64,000 nucleotides of DNA. Origin: Bacteroidota bacterium (GTDB lineage Bacteria > Bacteroidota > Bacteroidia > Chitinophagales > Chitinophagaceae). The stretch spans positions 1-64,000 of the forward strand of contig JAFEAJ010000008.1 in NCBI GenBank assembly GCA_018266455.1, given 5' to 3'. The notes beneath the pieces were generated by a model, which made no database searches, was not told the DNA's origin, and was given only the letters and a program-made list of their open reading frames with translations. The position numbers and the translations under genes are program-made. Below, piece by piece: positions 54,250-63,845 of the stretch (within the stretch, counting starts at the first letter, position 1; each line of letters opens with the position of its first letter).

Positions 54250-56991
54250 TTAATTCTTCGTTATCAGTTCATCCAAATTCAGCATGGCGTTGGCCACCAC
54301 TACCAGTGCTGCCGTTTCAGGATCATCATGTTCATTTAGTTCCCCAATCAGTTCATTGGTTTTGTTTTTATCTGTTTTCATCTTCGAATAAGCATCATCA
54401 TATAATTTTTTTAGCGCCCCCAGTTTGCCCGGTGCAATGGGCTTGTACATGGCCATTTCATACCCTTTGCTTATTGCTTTCGAAACATCACCGCCCCCTT
54501 CATTTTGCATGCGATATGCGAACTGCCTCGCCATATCAAGGTATGAAGAATCATTGAGCGTTACCAGTGCCTGCAGGGGCGTGTTCGTATTGATCCTTCT
54601 CACCGTGCACAGCTCACGTGAAGTCGCATCAAAAGTGAGCATAGCAGGGTAAGCTGCTGTCCTTTTCCAGTAAGTGTATAACCCGCGCCGGTACTGATTG
54701 CCATCTTTGTTCATTGCCCATGCAGCGCCGTTCCAGGGAGAGAGCCAAATGCCCTTTGGCTGATAAGGGAACACGCTTGGGCCGAGCATTTTCTCATTCA
54801 ACAGGCAGCTAATGGAGAGCGCCTGGTCCCTGATCTGTTCTGCAGACAGGCGAACCCGTGGGGCACGTTCATAAAATTTATCAAAAGGGTCTTTTGCCAG
54901 CATTTCCTGTGTGGCTTTGGAATCCTGCCTGTAGGTAGCCGACATGACCATTTCTTTCAGTATTTTTTTGATGCTCCACTGGTCATCGTTCATCAGCCTG
55001 TAAGCCAGGTAATCGAGCAGTTCTTTGTGAGTAGGCGCAGCGCCCTGCGTGCCCAGGTCTTCAAGTGTTTCAACTATTCCTGTGCCGAACAATTGTTCCC
55101 ACAAACGGTTGACAATTGTTCTTGCCGTAAGCGGGTTTTTTTTATCGACAACCCACATGGCCAGCCCCAAACGATTGTGGGGAGCATCTTTCGGCAAGGG
55201 GTTCAATGAATGGGGCACATCTGGTTGCACCACCGGCCCTTTCACCAGCCAATTGCCTCTTTCAAAAACATGGGTTGGCCTGTGCATGTAAGACGGGTTA
55301 TCCATCATCACCGGCGTAGTGGGCACATTTGCACTGAGCAGTTCCCAGTAAGCTTTTTTTGTTGCTGCATAACTTTTTTTGCCTTGGCCTGGAAATTTTT
55401 CAGTGAAATAAAGCCAGTCGAGCATGGCGCCAGGATCAATAGGTTTCCTGAGGTTATTGTTGGCATAAGTGAAATACAAGTTGTGAATGCCATCCATCGG
55501 TTTAATGTCAGCTTCAGCAATTTTCCAGTCGCCGCCTTTGGTCGTGTCTAATTTGATTGTTGCGATCAGTTTTCCTGATGGCTTATCAGCATGGATTTGC
55601 CATTCGCCATCATTTTTATACCCTTGGTACCGATAGATCAGCCGGTCTCTGCCTGTAAGGTCTACATTTTTCAGCCTGCACGCTGCATGATTGCGAAATG
55701 ATGCCCATTTTGTATCTGACAGCTCGCTGTTGGTAAAACTGTCGCAGTTCAGTGAATTGTAAGCAGGTTGCCATGTCTTCAAAAACTGATAGGCCTGCTT
55801 TGCGCTTTGCGCTGAGCCGTTTTCATTCATCCAGGCTACTACTTTGTTCAACTCGTGTTCCATTGAGTCATTATAGGAGCGGAGCAGTGGATAATCTGCA
55901 TAAGAATCCTCATCGCGTGTGTCGTTGAAGAATGCCATGAACTTGTAATACTCCTCATGCGTGAAGGGATCATAAGGGTGGCTGTGGCATTGCACGCAGG
56001 CGAATGTAGTGCCGAGAATGGCTTCCCATGTTGTGTTCACCCTGTCGATCACAGCAGCCGTGCGGAACTCTTCATTGTCCGTACCGCCCTCATCATTGGT
56101 CATGGTATTGCGCTGAAATGCAGTAGCGATATATTGTGCATCAGTTGGGCTTGGCAGCAGGTCGCCGGCTATCTGTTCAGTTAAAAATTGATTATATGGC
56201 TCATCTGCATTAAATGAATGAATCAGCCAATCACGGTAGCGCCAGATGCTGCGGCTGTCATCGCGTTCATAGCCTTTGGTATCCGCATATCTGGCAAGGT
56301 CAAGCCACATTGAGGCCCATCGCTCGCCATAATGTTTCGAAGCAAGCAGCGAATCCACTAAATCCTCATAAGCATGCGCGCTATTGTCGTTCAAAAATTT
56401 TCGTGCAAGGTTTTGTGGGGCAGGCATGCCAATCAAATCCAAACTTACCCTGCGCAGCAATGTTGGTTTATCTGCTTCGGGCGAATGCTGTAGTTTTTCT
56501 TCTTTTAATTTTTGATCGATAAAATTATCAATATCATTTTTTGCCCAATCAGGTCTTGAAGGAAGATCAACCGGCTGCACAGCAACATAAGCCCAATGAT
56601 CGCCCCATGGCGCTCCTTCTTTGATCCACCTTCTTAAAATTTCAATTTCATCTTTTGTCAATGGTTCTTGTTTGTAAGGCATCCTTTCTTCGGGGTCTCT
56701 CAGTGTCAATCTCCTGATCATTTCACTGTGATCAGGATCGCCGGGAATAATGGCAGGTTTTCCCGATTCATTTTTGGCTAATGCATCTGTGCGGAACAAC
56801 AAACTGAAACCCGCTTTACGGCGAACGCCACCATGGCAGGTAATGCATTTTTTATTAAGTATAGGTTTAACCTGGGCATTGAAATCTACTGTGTGCCTGG
56901 ACATGCCGAATAGCAGAAAGAAAATAACAGAAAGAAAAAACGCAGTAACTATCCACCATTTTTTATTGACAAGAAGATCCTTCATGAACAA
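54250..56991 (-). CDS. PSCyt1-DUF1549-DUF1553 (PSD1) multidomain cytochrome
   Basis: 913 aa. An N-terminal membrane anchor (WWIVTAFFLSVIFFLLFG) precedes PSCyt1 with haem motif CITCH (Cys49-His53) and RMPYKQEPLTKDEIEILRRWIKEG. DUF1549/PSCyt2 (~155-360) has a second haem motif, CVQCHSHPYDPFTHEEYYKF. A beta-rich insert (~440-540, GRDRLIYRYQGYKNDGEWQIHADKPSGK...) looks like a carbohydrate-binding CBM6-type module. DUF1553 (PSD1, ~610-905) starts at PHNRLGLAMWVVDKKNPLTARTIVNRLWEQLFGTGIV. Two haems make it a likely periplasmic electron carrier or oxidoreductase. The substrate is unknown. Confidence 0.93.
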   Translation of the reverse strand: MFMKDLLVNKKWWIVTAFFLSVIFFLLFGMSRHTVDFNAQVKPILNKKCITCHGGVRRKAGFSLLFRTDALAKNESGKPAIIPGDPDHSEMIRRLTLRDPEERMPYKQEPLTKDEIEILRRWIKEGAPWGDHWAYVAVQPVDLPSRPDWAKNDIDNFIDQKLKEEKLQHSPEADKPTLLRRVSLDLIGMPAPQNLARKFLNDNSAHAYEDLVDSLLASKHYGERWASMWLDLARYADTKGYERDDSRSIWRYRDWLIHSFNADEPYNQFLTEQIAGDLLPSPTDAQYIATAFQRNTMTNDEGGTDNEEFRTAAVIDRVNTTWEAILGTTFACVQCHSHPYDPFTHEEYYKFMAFFNDTRDEDSYADYPLLRSYNDSMEHELNKVVAWMNENGSAQSAKQAYQFLKTWQPAYNSLNCDSFTNSELSDTKWASFRNHAACRLKNVDLTGRDRLIYRYQGYKNDGEWQIHADKPSGKLIATIKLDTTKGGDWKIAEADIKPMDGIHNLYFTYANNNLRKPIDPGAMLDWLYFTEKFPGQGKKSYAATKKAYWELLSANVPTTPVMMDNPSYMHRPTHVFERGNWLVKGPVVQPDVPHSLNPLPKDAPHNRLGLAMWVVDKKNPLTARTIVNRLWEQLFGTGIVETLEDLGTQGAAPTHKELLDYLAYRLMNDDQWSIKKILKEMVMSATYRQDSKATQEMLAKDPFDKFYERAPRVRLSAEQIRDQALSISCLLNEKMLGPSVFPYQPKGIWLSPWNGAAWAMNKDGNQYRRGLYTYWKRTAAYPAMLTFDATSRELCTVRRINTNTPLQALVTLNDSSYLDMARQFAYRMQNEGGGDVSKAISKGYEMAMYKPIAPGKLGALKKLYDDAYSKMKTDKNKTNELIGELNEHDDPETAALVVVANAMLNLDELITKN

Positions 56992-57157
56992 GCAGGTTGT
57001 AAATGTCTAAGTTACAATTTATGGAAGTCGGAAAAAAATTTTCGGGACTATGAACACATACCGCAATAATCTAATATGCAACTGGTGCCCCTCGTTATGA
57101 GATTTACAAAAACATTCTTAGCAAGGCGGATCGTAGAACATCTTTAGCAGATAGCCT

Positions 57158-58879
57158 CTACCTTACCAATATCACCGTTCCCCTTCTTAATTTTTTTTGC
57201 CTGGTATCTGTGTTGGTGTAGGATGACATCCAGATATAAGTGCCGTTATCTGCCCTCAGGCCTCCATAGGTGCCGTTCCATCCGCGGGATGGATCAGAAG
57301 ATTCAAAAATAAGCTGGCCATAGCGGTTAAAAATCTGCATGCGGTAATCTGCCATATTGCAGGGGTGCAGCGGCCTGAAGATTTCATTAACCCCATCGCC
57401 GTTTGGAGTAAAAGCATCAGGCAATGTAAGCTCACATTCACAAGCCCTGAAAACGATTTTCACTGTGGCCGTATCCCTGCCACATCCATTTTGCGCGATT
57501 ACTGAATAAGTACCTGCATTTTTAACCGGATAATCGGCCAGGGCACTTTCATCCTGCCAGGCAAATGAATTGGCATTCGTGCTCACATGCAGGAGAAATT
57601 GTTCACCATTACAAAGCGAAGTGTCCCTTCCGATATTAAGATACAGGCTATCGTTGAAGCTTACGCGCAAGCTATCCGTGTAGCTGCAACGGCCCACTGA
57701 GGCCACCACTTTATATTTGCCCGGTTCATACACATAATAAGTAGATTGCCCGGTTTGGTTCTGGTCATTTCGTTGTGGAGGATCAGAGACCCAATTATAA
57801 GTGCCCGTACCAAAATCAGCATTCAGCACCAATGTGCTTCCCTTGCAAATAGCAGTGTCATGAAAATTAAGGTTTTTATCTCCCCGGTAAGTTACCTGCA
57901 CGGTATCTACCACTTCGCATTGATTATTGATGGTAACAAAAGCCCAATACTGTCCCTCTTCTGTAATTTGAATGGAACTGCCTGTAGCTCCGGTGCTCCA
58001 GTTGTAAGCCGTCGCGCCGGCTGCATTGGCGGTAAGGGTATAAATTTCTTTCGGGCACAAAAGCGTGTCCGGCCCTAATGAAAAAGGAGGAGCAGGCAAA
58101 GAAGAAAAGGTGATGTTCGCGGTGTCGGAATAAATACCGCATCCGGGCACATTCACGATGCTGATGTATTGCCCGCCAGGAGCAGTTGTAGCAAGCTGCG
58201 CAAGCGTATCGTTCGGAAGGATTGCGCCATTTAATTTCCAGGTATAAACAGCATTCTGGCTCGCGGCATTTAAGGTTAACACTTCACCTGCGCACATCAC
58301 ATGGTCATTGCCCAACTTGATGTGGGGAGTATCACTATAATAAATACCAATGCTATCTGAAACTGCACAGCCGTTTACTTTTACTGTATATATCCCTGTT
58401 TTGGCCACTTTAAGAAACGCAGTTCGGGTCAGGCTGTCATCATTCCATTCAAAGCGGGCGCCGGGAATGGAAGGGGCATAGATTGTAGTGTCCGCCCCGC
58501 TGCACAAATACATATCAGGGCCAAAATTGTAAGCGATAGGGCTTACTATGTTGATGCTGTCGCTAATGGTTATTGAATCGCCCCCGTTAATAACGATAAG
58601 GGTAAGGGGATATATACCTGGCGATGCAAATAAATGAGTTGGAGACTGGATATTTGCCGAATTATAAAAACCTGATGCCGGGTCGCCAAAGTTCCATTTG
58701 ACTTTATCAGGGAACCCGATGGAATCAAATAGGTTGGAACTGAACGTAATCTTATAATTGCTGCAGGTTGAATTGTAAGTGATGCTGTCTTTTTGAGCAA
58801 GCGCAAATCTGTTCAGGAAAAAGATAGCCATCACTGTTATAAAGAACCTGGTCAATATGAGCATTCGGCTATTTCGCAT
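57158..58879 (-). CDS. PKD-domain surface protein with T9SS type B (CHU_C) sorting domain
   Basis: 573 aa. The signal peptide is MRNSRMLILTRFFITVMAIFFLNRFALAQ. A PKD domain (~35-110: VKWNFGDPASGF...THLFASPGIYPLTLIV) is followed by several Ig-like/PKD-like repeats built around 'LGPDTLLC / LNIGRDTSLCNGE' units. The C-terminal CHU_C domain is diagnostic: LTLPDAFTPNGDGVNEIFRPLHPC and IFNRYGQLIFESSDPSRGWNGTYGG. Type B cargo is exported by T9SS, often with a PorP/SprF partner. It sits 3 nt after the DUF1501-T9SS gene, so it is coexpressed with it. Confidence 0.92.
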   Translation of the reverse strand: MRNSRMLILTRFFITVMAIFFLNRFALAQKDSITYNSTCSNYKITFSSNLFDSIGFPDKVKWNFGDPASGFYNSANIQSPTHLFASPGIYPLTLIVINGGDSITISDSINIVSPIAYNFGPDMYLCSGADTTIYAPSIPGARFEWNDDSLTRTAFLKVAKTGIYTVKVNGCAVSDSIGIYYSDTPHIKLGNDHVMCAGEVLTLNAASQNAVYTWKLNGAILPNDTLAQLATTAPGGQYISIVNVPGCGIYSDTANITFSSLPAPPFSLGPDTLLCPKEIYTLTANAAGATAYNWSTGATGSSIQITEEGQYWAFVTINNQCEVVDTVQVTYRGDKNLNFHDTAICKGSTLVLNADFGTGTYNWVSDPPQRNDQNQTGQSTYYVYEPGKYKVVASVGRCSYTDSLRVSFNDSLYLNIGRDTSLCNGEQFLLHVSTNANSFAWQDESALADYPVKNAGTYSVIAQNGCGRDTATVKIVFRACECELTLPDAFTPNGDGVNEIFRPLHPCNMADYRMQIFNRYGQLIFESSDPSRGWNGTYGGLRADNGTYIWMSSYTNTDTRQKKLRRGTVILVR

Positions 58880-58882
58880 AAG

Positions 58883-60466
58883 TTATTGCCTTACTTTTAG
58901 CATCGCCCTTACTTGTTGGACTGAACCATTCTGCAACCTTGCATAATACACACCGCTGCTCAGTGTATGGCCATCGAATGTAACAGAATATGCTCCTGCA
59001 CCATCATAATCTCTGTCAACAGGCACTGCAACCAATCTGCCGGTAGGGTCAAATATCTGTACCAGCGTGTGGCCGCCCATTGTTTTAAAGTTGATGGTTG
59101 TGGAATTAACAAACGGATTTGGATAATTGATGATAAGATTAGTGCCCAGTGTATTTAACTCATCAGCGCCGATTGTGCATGCCGTTGTTTTCAAAAAGGG
59201 CAGGTACTGGTAATTTTTGTACAGCGTGGTGGTAATATCTGTCGGCTCCACACAAAACCAATCGCGCAAAATAGAAGAATATACCGAACGGAAATCATAT
59301 TGCATAGGAAGGTTGTCATCACTTGTGAGGGTAGATGGAAGATCAGGGGGATTGCCGAGCACACCACTTTTCACATAGTCGCCAAACACAAACACCGGTT
59401 GTGCAGTGCCATGGTCAGTGCCGGCGCTGCCGTTGGATTTGATTCGCCGCCCGAATTCTGAAAAGGTCATCCCGATCACCCTTTTGCTCACTCCTAAACT
59501 TTGAAGGTCGGCACAGAAAGCAGCAATCGCATCGGAAACGCCTTTTAGCAGGGTACTGTGCAAGCCGCTAACGGTGTTGCCTACCTGTACCTGCCCGCCA
59601 TGCGTATCGAAGCTGCCTGTGCTCACCATATAAACTTTTGTTTTCAAGCCGCCCGCCACGAGCCTCGCAACTGTTTTTAGTTGAGCTGCCAGCTCGTTAT
59701 CGGCAGGATAGCTGCCCTGTGTGCCCACTTTTTTTGCTGCAGACACAATGACATCAGCATATTTATTGGTTTGCCTGGCCACTGTGCGCAGGTAAGTAAG
59801 CTCGTTGCCCATTGGCGTATCAGGAGCAGGATCCAGAGTGCCATTAATGAGGTTATAAAAGTCTGCATCAGTAGGCACAGCCATCGCGGTGAACCCTCCC
59901 GGGCCCATAAAGCCTGTTGACAGCACGGACCCAATCTGTATGCCCAATGGGTCGGGCATTTTTGCATTAGGGTAACCTACCGGAAAATTCGCATAGGTAT
60001 CGCTCAAAAACCTCCCGGCCCATCCTGTAGATAAATATTGATCTGAATCTGCACCGGTGAGCCAAATATCTGTTGAGCGGAAATGAGACTGGTTCGGTGA
60101 AGGATAGCCTACTGAATAAAGAATGCTCAGCTTTTCATTGTTATACAATTGCTGCATCCCCGTCATCGCCGGGTGAAGGCCTGCCTTTTGATAATTATCT
60201 AATTTCAAAATTTTATCAAAAGGAATAGCAATATTGGTGCGAAGGTTATTATAATCGCTGTAGTTGCTCACCGGCACCAGGGTGTTCAAGCCGTCATTGC
60301 CTCCGGTCAGTTGAACCAGCACCAGCACATGATCGTTATCTGCTGCGCCGGCAAGCGCTTCAAAAAAACCGGTAGCACCAAACGCTTTTATAGTAAATCC
60401 ATTAACCAATGAAGGGAAAACGGCTGTAGCAGGGATTGCTCTTCTTAAAAATTGTCTTCTTTTCAT
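58883..60466 (-). CDS. DUF1501 protein with T9SS type A sorting domain
   Basis: 527 aa. The N-terminus is MKRRQFLRRAIPATAVFPSLV, then a DUF1501 domain (VLVLVQLTGGNDGLNTLVPV, LHPAMTGMQQLYNNEKLSILYSVGY, MVSTGSFDTHGGQVQVGNT, GMTFSEFGRRIKSNGSAGTDHGTAQPVFVFGDYV). The ~80-residue C-terminal Por_Secre_tail (NYPNPFVNSTTINFKTMGGHTLVQIFDPTGRLV...SSGVYYARLQNG) would send it to the cell surface. It lies 15 nt after the DUF1800 gene, its usual partner. It is a paralogue of the 52594-54105 product but has a different export route. Confidence 0.93.
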   Translation of the reverse strand: MKRRQFLRRAIPATAVFPSLVNGFTIKAFGATGFFEALAGAADNDHVLVLVQLTGGNDGLNTLVPVSNYSDYNNLRTNIAIPFDKILKLDNYQKAGLHPAMTGMQQLYNNEKLSILYSVGYPSPNQSHFRSTDIWLTGADSDQYLSTGWAGRFLSDTYANFPVGYPNAKMPDPLGIQIGSVLSTGFMGPGGFTAMAVPTDADFYNLINGTLDPAPDTPMGNELTYLRTVARQTNKYADVIVSAAKKVGTQGSYPADNELAAQLKTVARLVAGGLKTKVYMVSTGSFDTHGGQVQVGNTVSGLHSTLLKGVSDAIAAFCADLQSLGVSKRVIGMTFSEFGRRIKSNGSAGTDHGTAQPVFVFGDYVKSGVLGNPPDLPSTLTSDDNLPMQYDFRSVYSSILRDWFCVEPTDITTTLYKNYQYLPFLKTTACTIGADELNTLGTNLIINYPNPFVNSTTINFKTMGGHTLVQIFDPTGRLVAVPVDRDYDGAGAYSVTFDGHTLSSGVYYARLQNGSVQQVRAMLKVRQ

Positions 60467-60481
60467 AAGCTGGTGATTGGG

Positions 60482-62137
60482 TTAGGATAAATGATATTCA
60501 GGCAGGTTCATCAAATATTTATACAGGCTTTGCAGCCTCGTTTGCACGGTTTGTTTAGCAATCATGTCGCCCGGGCTTGCCATATAGTTGTTCCATGCCT
60601 GGGTCCAATAATAATTATTGGTTTGCCCGCTCAACAGCACGGATGATTTCAAATAAGCTTTAGAATCATCGGTAAGCGGGACCCGGTATAAAATATTTAA
60701 TGAATCGCCAATGAGCTTGTCAGGGTCTGAAGGATCAGGCAACTTTTGAGCGAATGCAAGCGGATCAATTGCAAGCGAGACCATATTCATCATATCGCCG
60801 GTACTGATGATCAAATCTGTAAAAGCATTTCGTTCCGTATAGGTGACGGAATTTATCCATAGTTCATGAAAAGCAGGCGCTTCATAGTAGGGGGCCCAGC
60901 CTGCTACAAGCGGTATGCCTAAAATCAATTGTTGCAAAGTAGCTGACTGTTGAGTAAGCATCTGCCAAACAGCATAGTTGGAAGCCGTATCATCAGCAGC
61001 AGGCAATGGCACGGCATACTCCCTGCAAAGGCCTACTAAGAAATCGAGTGGGCTTTTAATGACGCATGCGCCTGAATTGACCAGGTCAAAAAAATGCTGG
61101 CTTTTAAATAAGGCCGATAACATTGCTTTTACATCATACCCGCTGTTCCTGAATATTTGGGCGAGCGGGGCAATGATGTTTGCTTCAACATCATCTGTGA
61201 TTTTATAATACACAAAAAAATTATACACCTTGCGGCAGATAAATTTTGCTGATTCATCCGTATTAAAAATCATATTCATCAAATCGTCAACTTCATTTGC
61301 GCCACCGGGGCCCGAACGGCCGGTAATGATGGTGGAGCTATAAAAATCTGAAAAGGATTTGCTCTTGTCATCATGCGCGGCAGGGTCGAAATAATAATTG
61401 AAATTGCTGTCAACCGTATGGCCGGTTAAAACTTTTGCCGCGCTTTGCACATCACTTTCTGTATAATGCGAACCAGTGCCCTTCCCAATAGTATAAAGTT
61501 CCTGCAGCTCGCGGCCATAATTTTCATTCGGTGAAGTTTTCTTGTTGGTGCTCCCATTCAGGAAAATCAGCATGGCGGGATCCAGGGTAACAGACTTTGT
61601 CATTTGCTTAAAGTTGCCTAATGCATTTGCCCGCAAAGTAAGGTATTGCCTGTACCAAAGTTCTGCAGGTATATCGCCCGTATGCGCACCAGCATCCGAT
61701 GCAAAATGATTGTGCCAGAAAAGGGTCATCTTTTCGTGAATGCTCCTGCCCTGCCCCAGCAATTGCCCCATCCACCAGCAGCGCATGGAATTGACCCGTT
61801 TCCCGTTCATGTCAATGTCTGCAAAATCAACTCCCATGCCTATCCAAGTTTGCCAGGCAGTGACACCGGTAGGATCAGTGTACCCATCAACATTATAATT
61901 GTTCAATGGAAGTGTGGAAGGAACAGGCGTTTCGGTGAGCAGTTCATCCACAGCCTGGGGCATAGTGAGGGAGCTAAAATAATTTACGTCTTCAATCTTT
62001 GCACCGAACATCGTTCTTTTTAACAGGTGCACCACTTGTGGCGTGCCCCAATCTCCTGTGTATTCATCAAGGCTTGCCCCAAAAAATTGTCTTGAACGGT
62101 TTTTGAAAATCCCGTTGGTGGTATTTCGGTTCCCCAT
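60482..62137 (-). CDS. DUF1800 family protein
   Basis: 551 aa. Family motifs are VVHLLKRTMFGAKIEDVNYFSSLTMPQAVDELL, MTLFWHNHFASDAGAH (His-rich), NENYGRELQELYTIGKGTGSHYTESDVQSAAKVLTGHTV, and DEVDDLMN-type NEVDDLMNMIF followed by AKFICRKVYNFFVYY. DUF1800 and DUF1501 are almost always adjacent. No recognisable signal peptide is seen in the first 20 residues (MGNRNTTNGIFKNRSRQFFG), which is odd for a partner of exported proteins. Function unknown. Confidence 0.92.
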   Translation of the reverse strand: MGNRNTTNGIFKNRSRQFFGASLDEYTGDWGTPQVVHLLKRTMFGAKIEDVNYFSSLTMPQAVDELLTETPVPSTLPLNNYNVDGYTDPTGVTAWQTWIGMGVDFADIDMNGKRVNSMRCWWMGQLLGQGRSIHEKMTLFWHNHFASDAGAHTGDIPAELWYRQYLTLRANALGNFKQMTKSVTLDPAMLIFLNGSTNKKTSPNENYGRELQELYTIGKGTGSHYTESDVQSAAKVLTGHTVDSNFNYYFDPAAHDDKSKSFSDFYSSTIITGRSGPGGANEVDDLMNMIFNTDESAKFICRKVYNFFVYYKITDDVEANIIAPLAQIFRNSGYDVKAMLSALFKSQHFFDLVNSGACVIKSPLDFLVGLCREYAVPLPAADDTASNYAVWQMLTQQSATLQQLILGIPLVAGWAPYYEAPAFHELWINSVTYTERNAFTDLIISTGDMMNMVSLAIDPLAFAQKLPDPSDPDKLIGDSLNILYRVPLTDDSKAYLKSSVLLSGQTNNYYWTQAWNNYMASPGDMIAKQTVQTRLQSLYKYLMNLPEYHLS

Positions 62138-62337
62138 AAGATAGTAACGGCTTTTACTGGTCAGTTAAAACAAAACACTTATATAACAATTAACGTTCCA
62201 AACTTGCAAATGCTTGTGCGGGGTATTACTTCGTAGATTTACGCCGAGGTGTTATGACAGGCAATAAAATTCAGATGGCACTGATAGCAGGTTTAAGATA
62301 AGCCAGCAACACCAGGTCTATTAGAGAAAAAACGCAG

Positions 62338-63684
62338 TTATTTTTCAATTAATGCCTCATCAATAAAAAAAACCGATGTTTCGCTTAAAAGCGGTCGTGC
62401 TTTCGATTCGCTGATGTTAATATGTATTGCATCTGCATCCGCTGGCCCAAAAGTAAGGATGCGCTTTTTGCCAATTGTGGTGCCATCAATTTCTTTTACC
62501 AGGTTGTTATTTTTTAAAAGACGGACGGAGAATTTTTTCACTCTTTGCCCATATTGAATAGGCTCACTCAGTACAATGCAGTCTATCTTCTTTGCTGACC
62601 CAATATGTATTTTGTAGTCATTGGCATAAGCTAAAGGGAATTTTTTTGCAACAATTGGTTTGCCAAAACTTTCCTCTCTTAGCTTTCTGAACCCCATTAA
62701 TACTGCAGAATCATGCCTATTGATCAGCCCCCTCCTGTCGGGCGGAACGTTTAACAACAATGCCGAGCCGCGCCCAACTGATTTTAAATAAAGGGCAAAC
62801 AACTGCTCAGGCGTTTTCACTTTTTCATCTTCCTGTTGGTGATAGAACCATCCCGGCCTGATGCTTACATCGCATTCTGCAGGTATCCATGTTTTCCCAT
62901 TCTCATTCCCTGCGTTCAGCGTGTCATTTGGAGGAGCGCCTGCCCCCCGGGCAAACCCCGCTGTATCTAATAAATTCCAATTGGTTTTCCCGGCAACTCC
63001 GTTTTCATTGCCCACCCAGCGTACATCAGGGCCGATATCGCTGAACAAGCAGGTGTTTGGCGCTATTGCCCGCATCGTTTTTTCAAAGCGCTTAAAATCG
63101 TACACTTGTTTTTTCCCGTTTGGCCCTTCGCCATTTGCGCCATCCCACCAGAATTCAAAAAAAGGCCCATAGTTTTTTACAATTTCTTTCATCATGTTCA
63201 CAAAAACATCATTATACCCTGGTGATCCATAAGCAGGGTGATTGCGGTCCCACGGCGAAAGGTAAACACCCATTTTCAATCCATACGCATCGCATGCTTT
63301 TCGCAGTTCCTTCAGCACATCTCCTTTTCCATTTTTCCATTTGCTCTGCGCCACGGTGTGGGTTGAATATTTGCTTGGCCATAAACAAAACCCATCATGA
63401 TGTTTAGCCGTGATGATAATGCCTTTTGCACCTGCGGCTTTTGCAATCCTGCACCATTGCCTGCAATCCAGATCGGTTGGGTCAAAAACTTCTTCATGTT
63501 CCGTTCCCTTCCCCCACTCCAGGTCAGTAAAGGTGTTTGGCCCGAAATGCACAAACAAATAAAATTCCATATTGCTCCACTGCAATTGCCTGGCTGATGG
63601 CAATGGCGGTAATGGCTTAACAGGCTGCGGCAAAACATTAAATGCGAAAAACAAAAGCAAAGGCAAGAAAGCAATTTTTTTCAT
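62338..63684 (-). CDS. Alpha-L-fucosidase (GH29)
   Basis: 448 aa, signal peptide MKKIAFLPLLLFFAFNVLPQ. The GH29 barrel is clear: EFYLFVHFGPNTFTDLEWGKG, IIITAKHHDGFCLWPSKYSTHTV (His pair 95-96), GLKMGVYLSPWDRN, and the nucleophile Asp181 in FEFWWDGANGEGPNG. A C-terminal beta-sandwich follows (~340-448). It releases alpha-L-fucose from glycans in the periplasm or outside. With the GH95 gene ~14 kb away on the same strand it points to fucose-rich substrates. Confidence 0.95.
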   Translation of the reverse strand: MKKIAFLPLLLFFAFNVLPQPVKPLPPLPSARQLQWSNMEFYLFVHFGPNTFTDLEWGKGTEHEEVFDPTDLDCRQWCRIAKAAGAKGIIITAKHHDGFCLWPSKYSTHTVAQSKWKNGKGDVLKELRKACDAYGLKMGVYLSPWDRNHPAYGSPGYNDVFVNMMKEIVKNYGPFFEFWWDGANGEGPNGKKQVYDFKRFEKTMRAIAPNTCLFSDIGPDVRWVGNENGVAGKTNWNLLDTAGFARGAGAPPNDTLNAGNENGKTWIPAECDVSIRPGWFYHQQEDEKVKTPEQLFALYLKSVGRGSALLLNVPPDRRGLINRHDSAVLMGFRKLREESFGKPIVAKKFPLAYANDYKIHIGSAKKIDCIVLSEPIQYGQRVKKFSVRLLKNNNLVKEIDGTTIGKKRILTFGPADADAIHINISESKARPLLSETSVFFIDEALIEK

Positions 63685-63845
63685 GAGATGAAATTACTGA
63701 TCAATTGGCTTTGACAGCCAGCTTTTGGAGTAAATTTTTTAGTATGTACCAAGCAGCATTGCTTCTATTAACTTCTCGTGTGCACTTGTCAGTAGAAGTA
63801 ATTTTTTTCAGCAAGACATAATCTAAAAATTATATTTGGCAGCTT

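Noticed and set aside
45966..63684. Calling the block a canonical polysaccharide utilization locus
   Set aside because: No SusC/SusD pair, hybrid two-component sensor or ECF sigma/anti-sigma is present in it.
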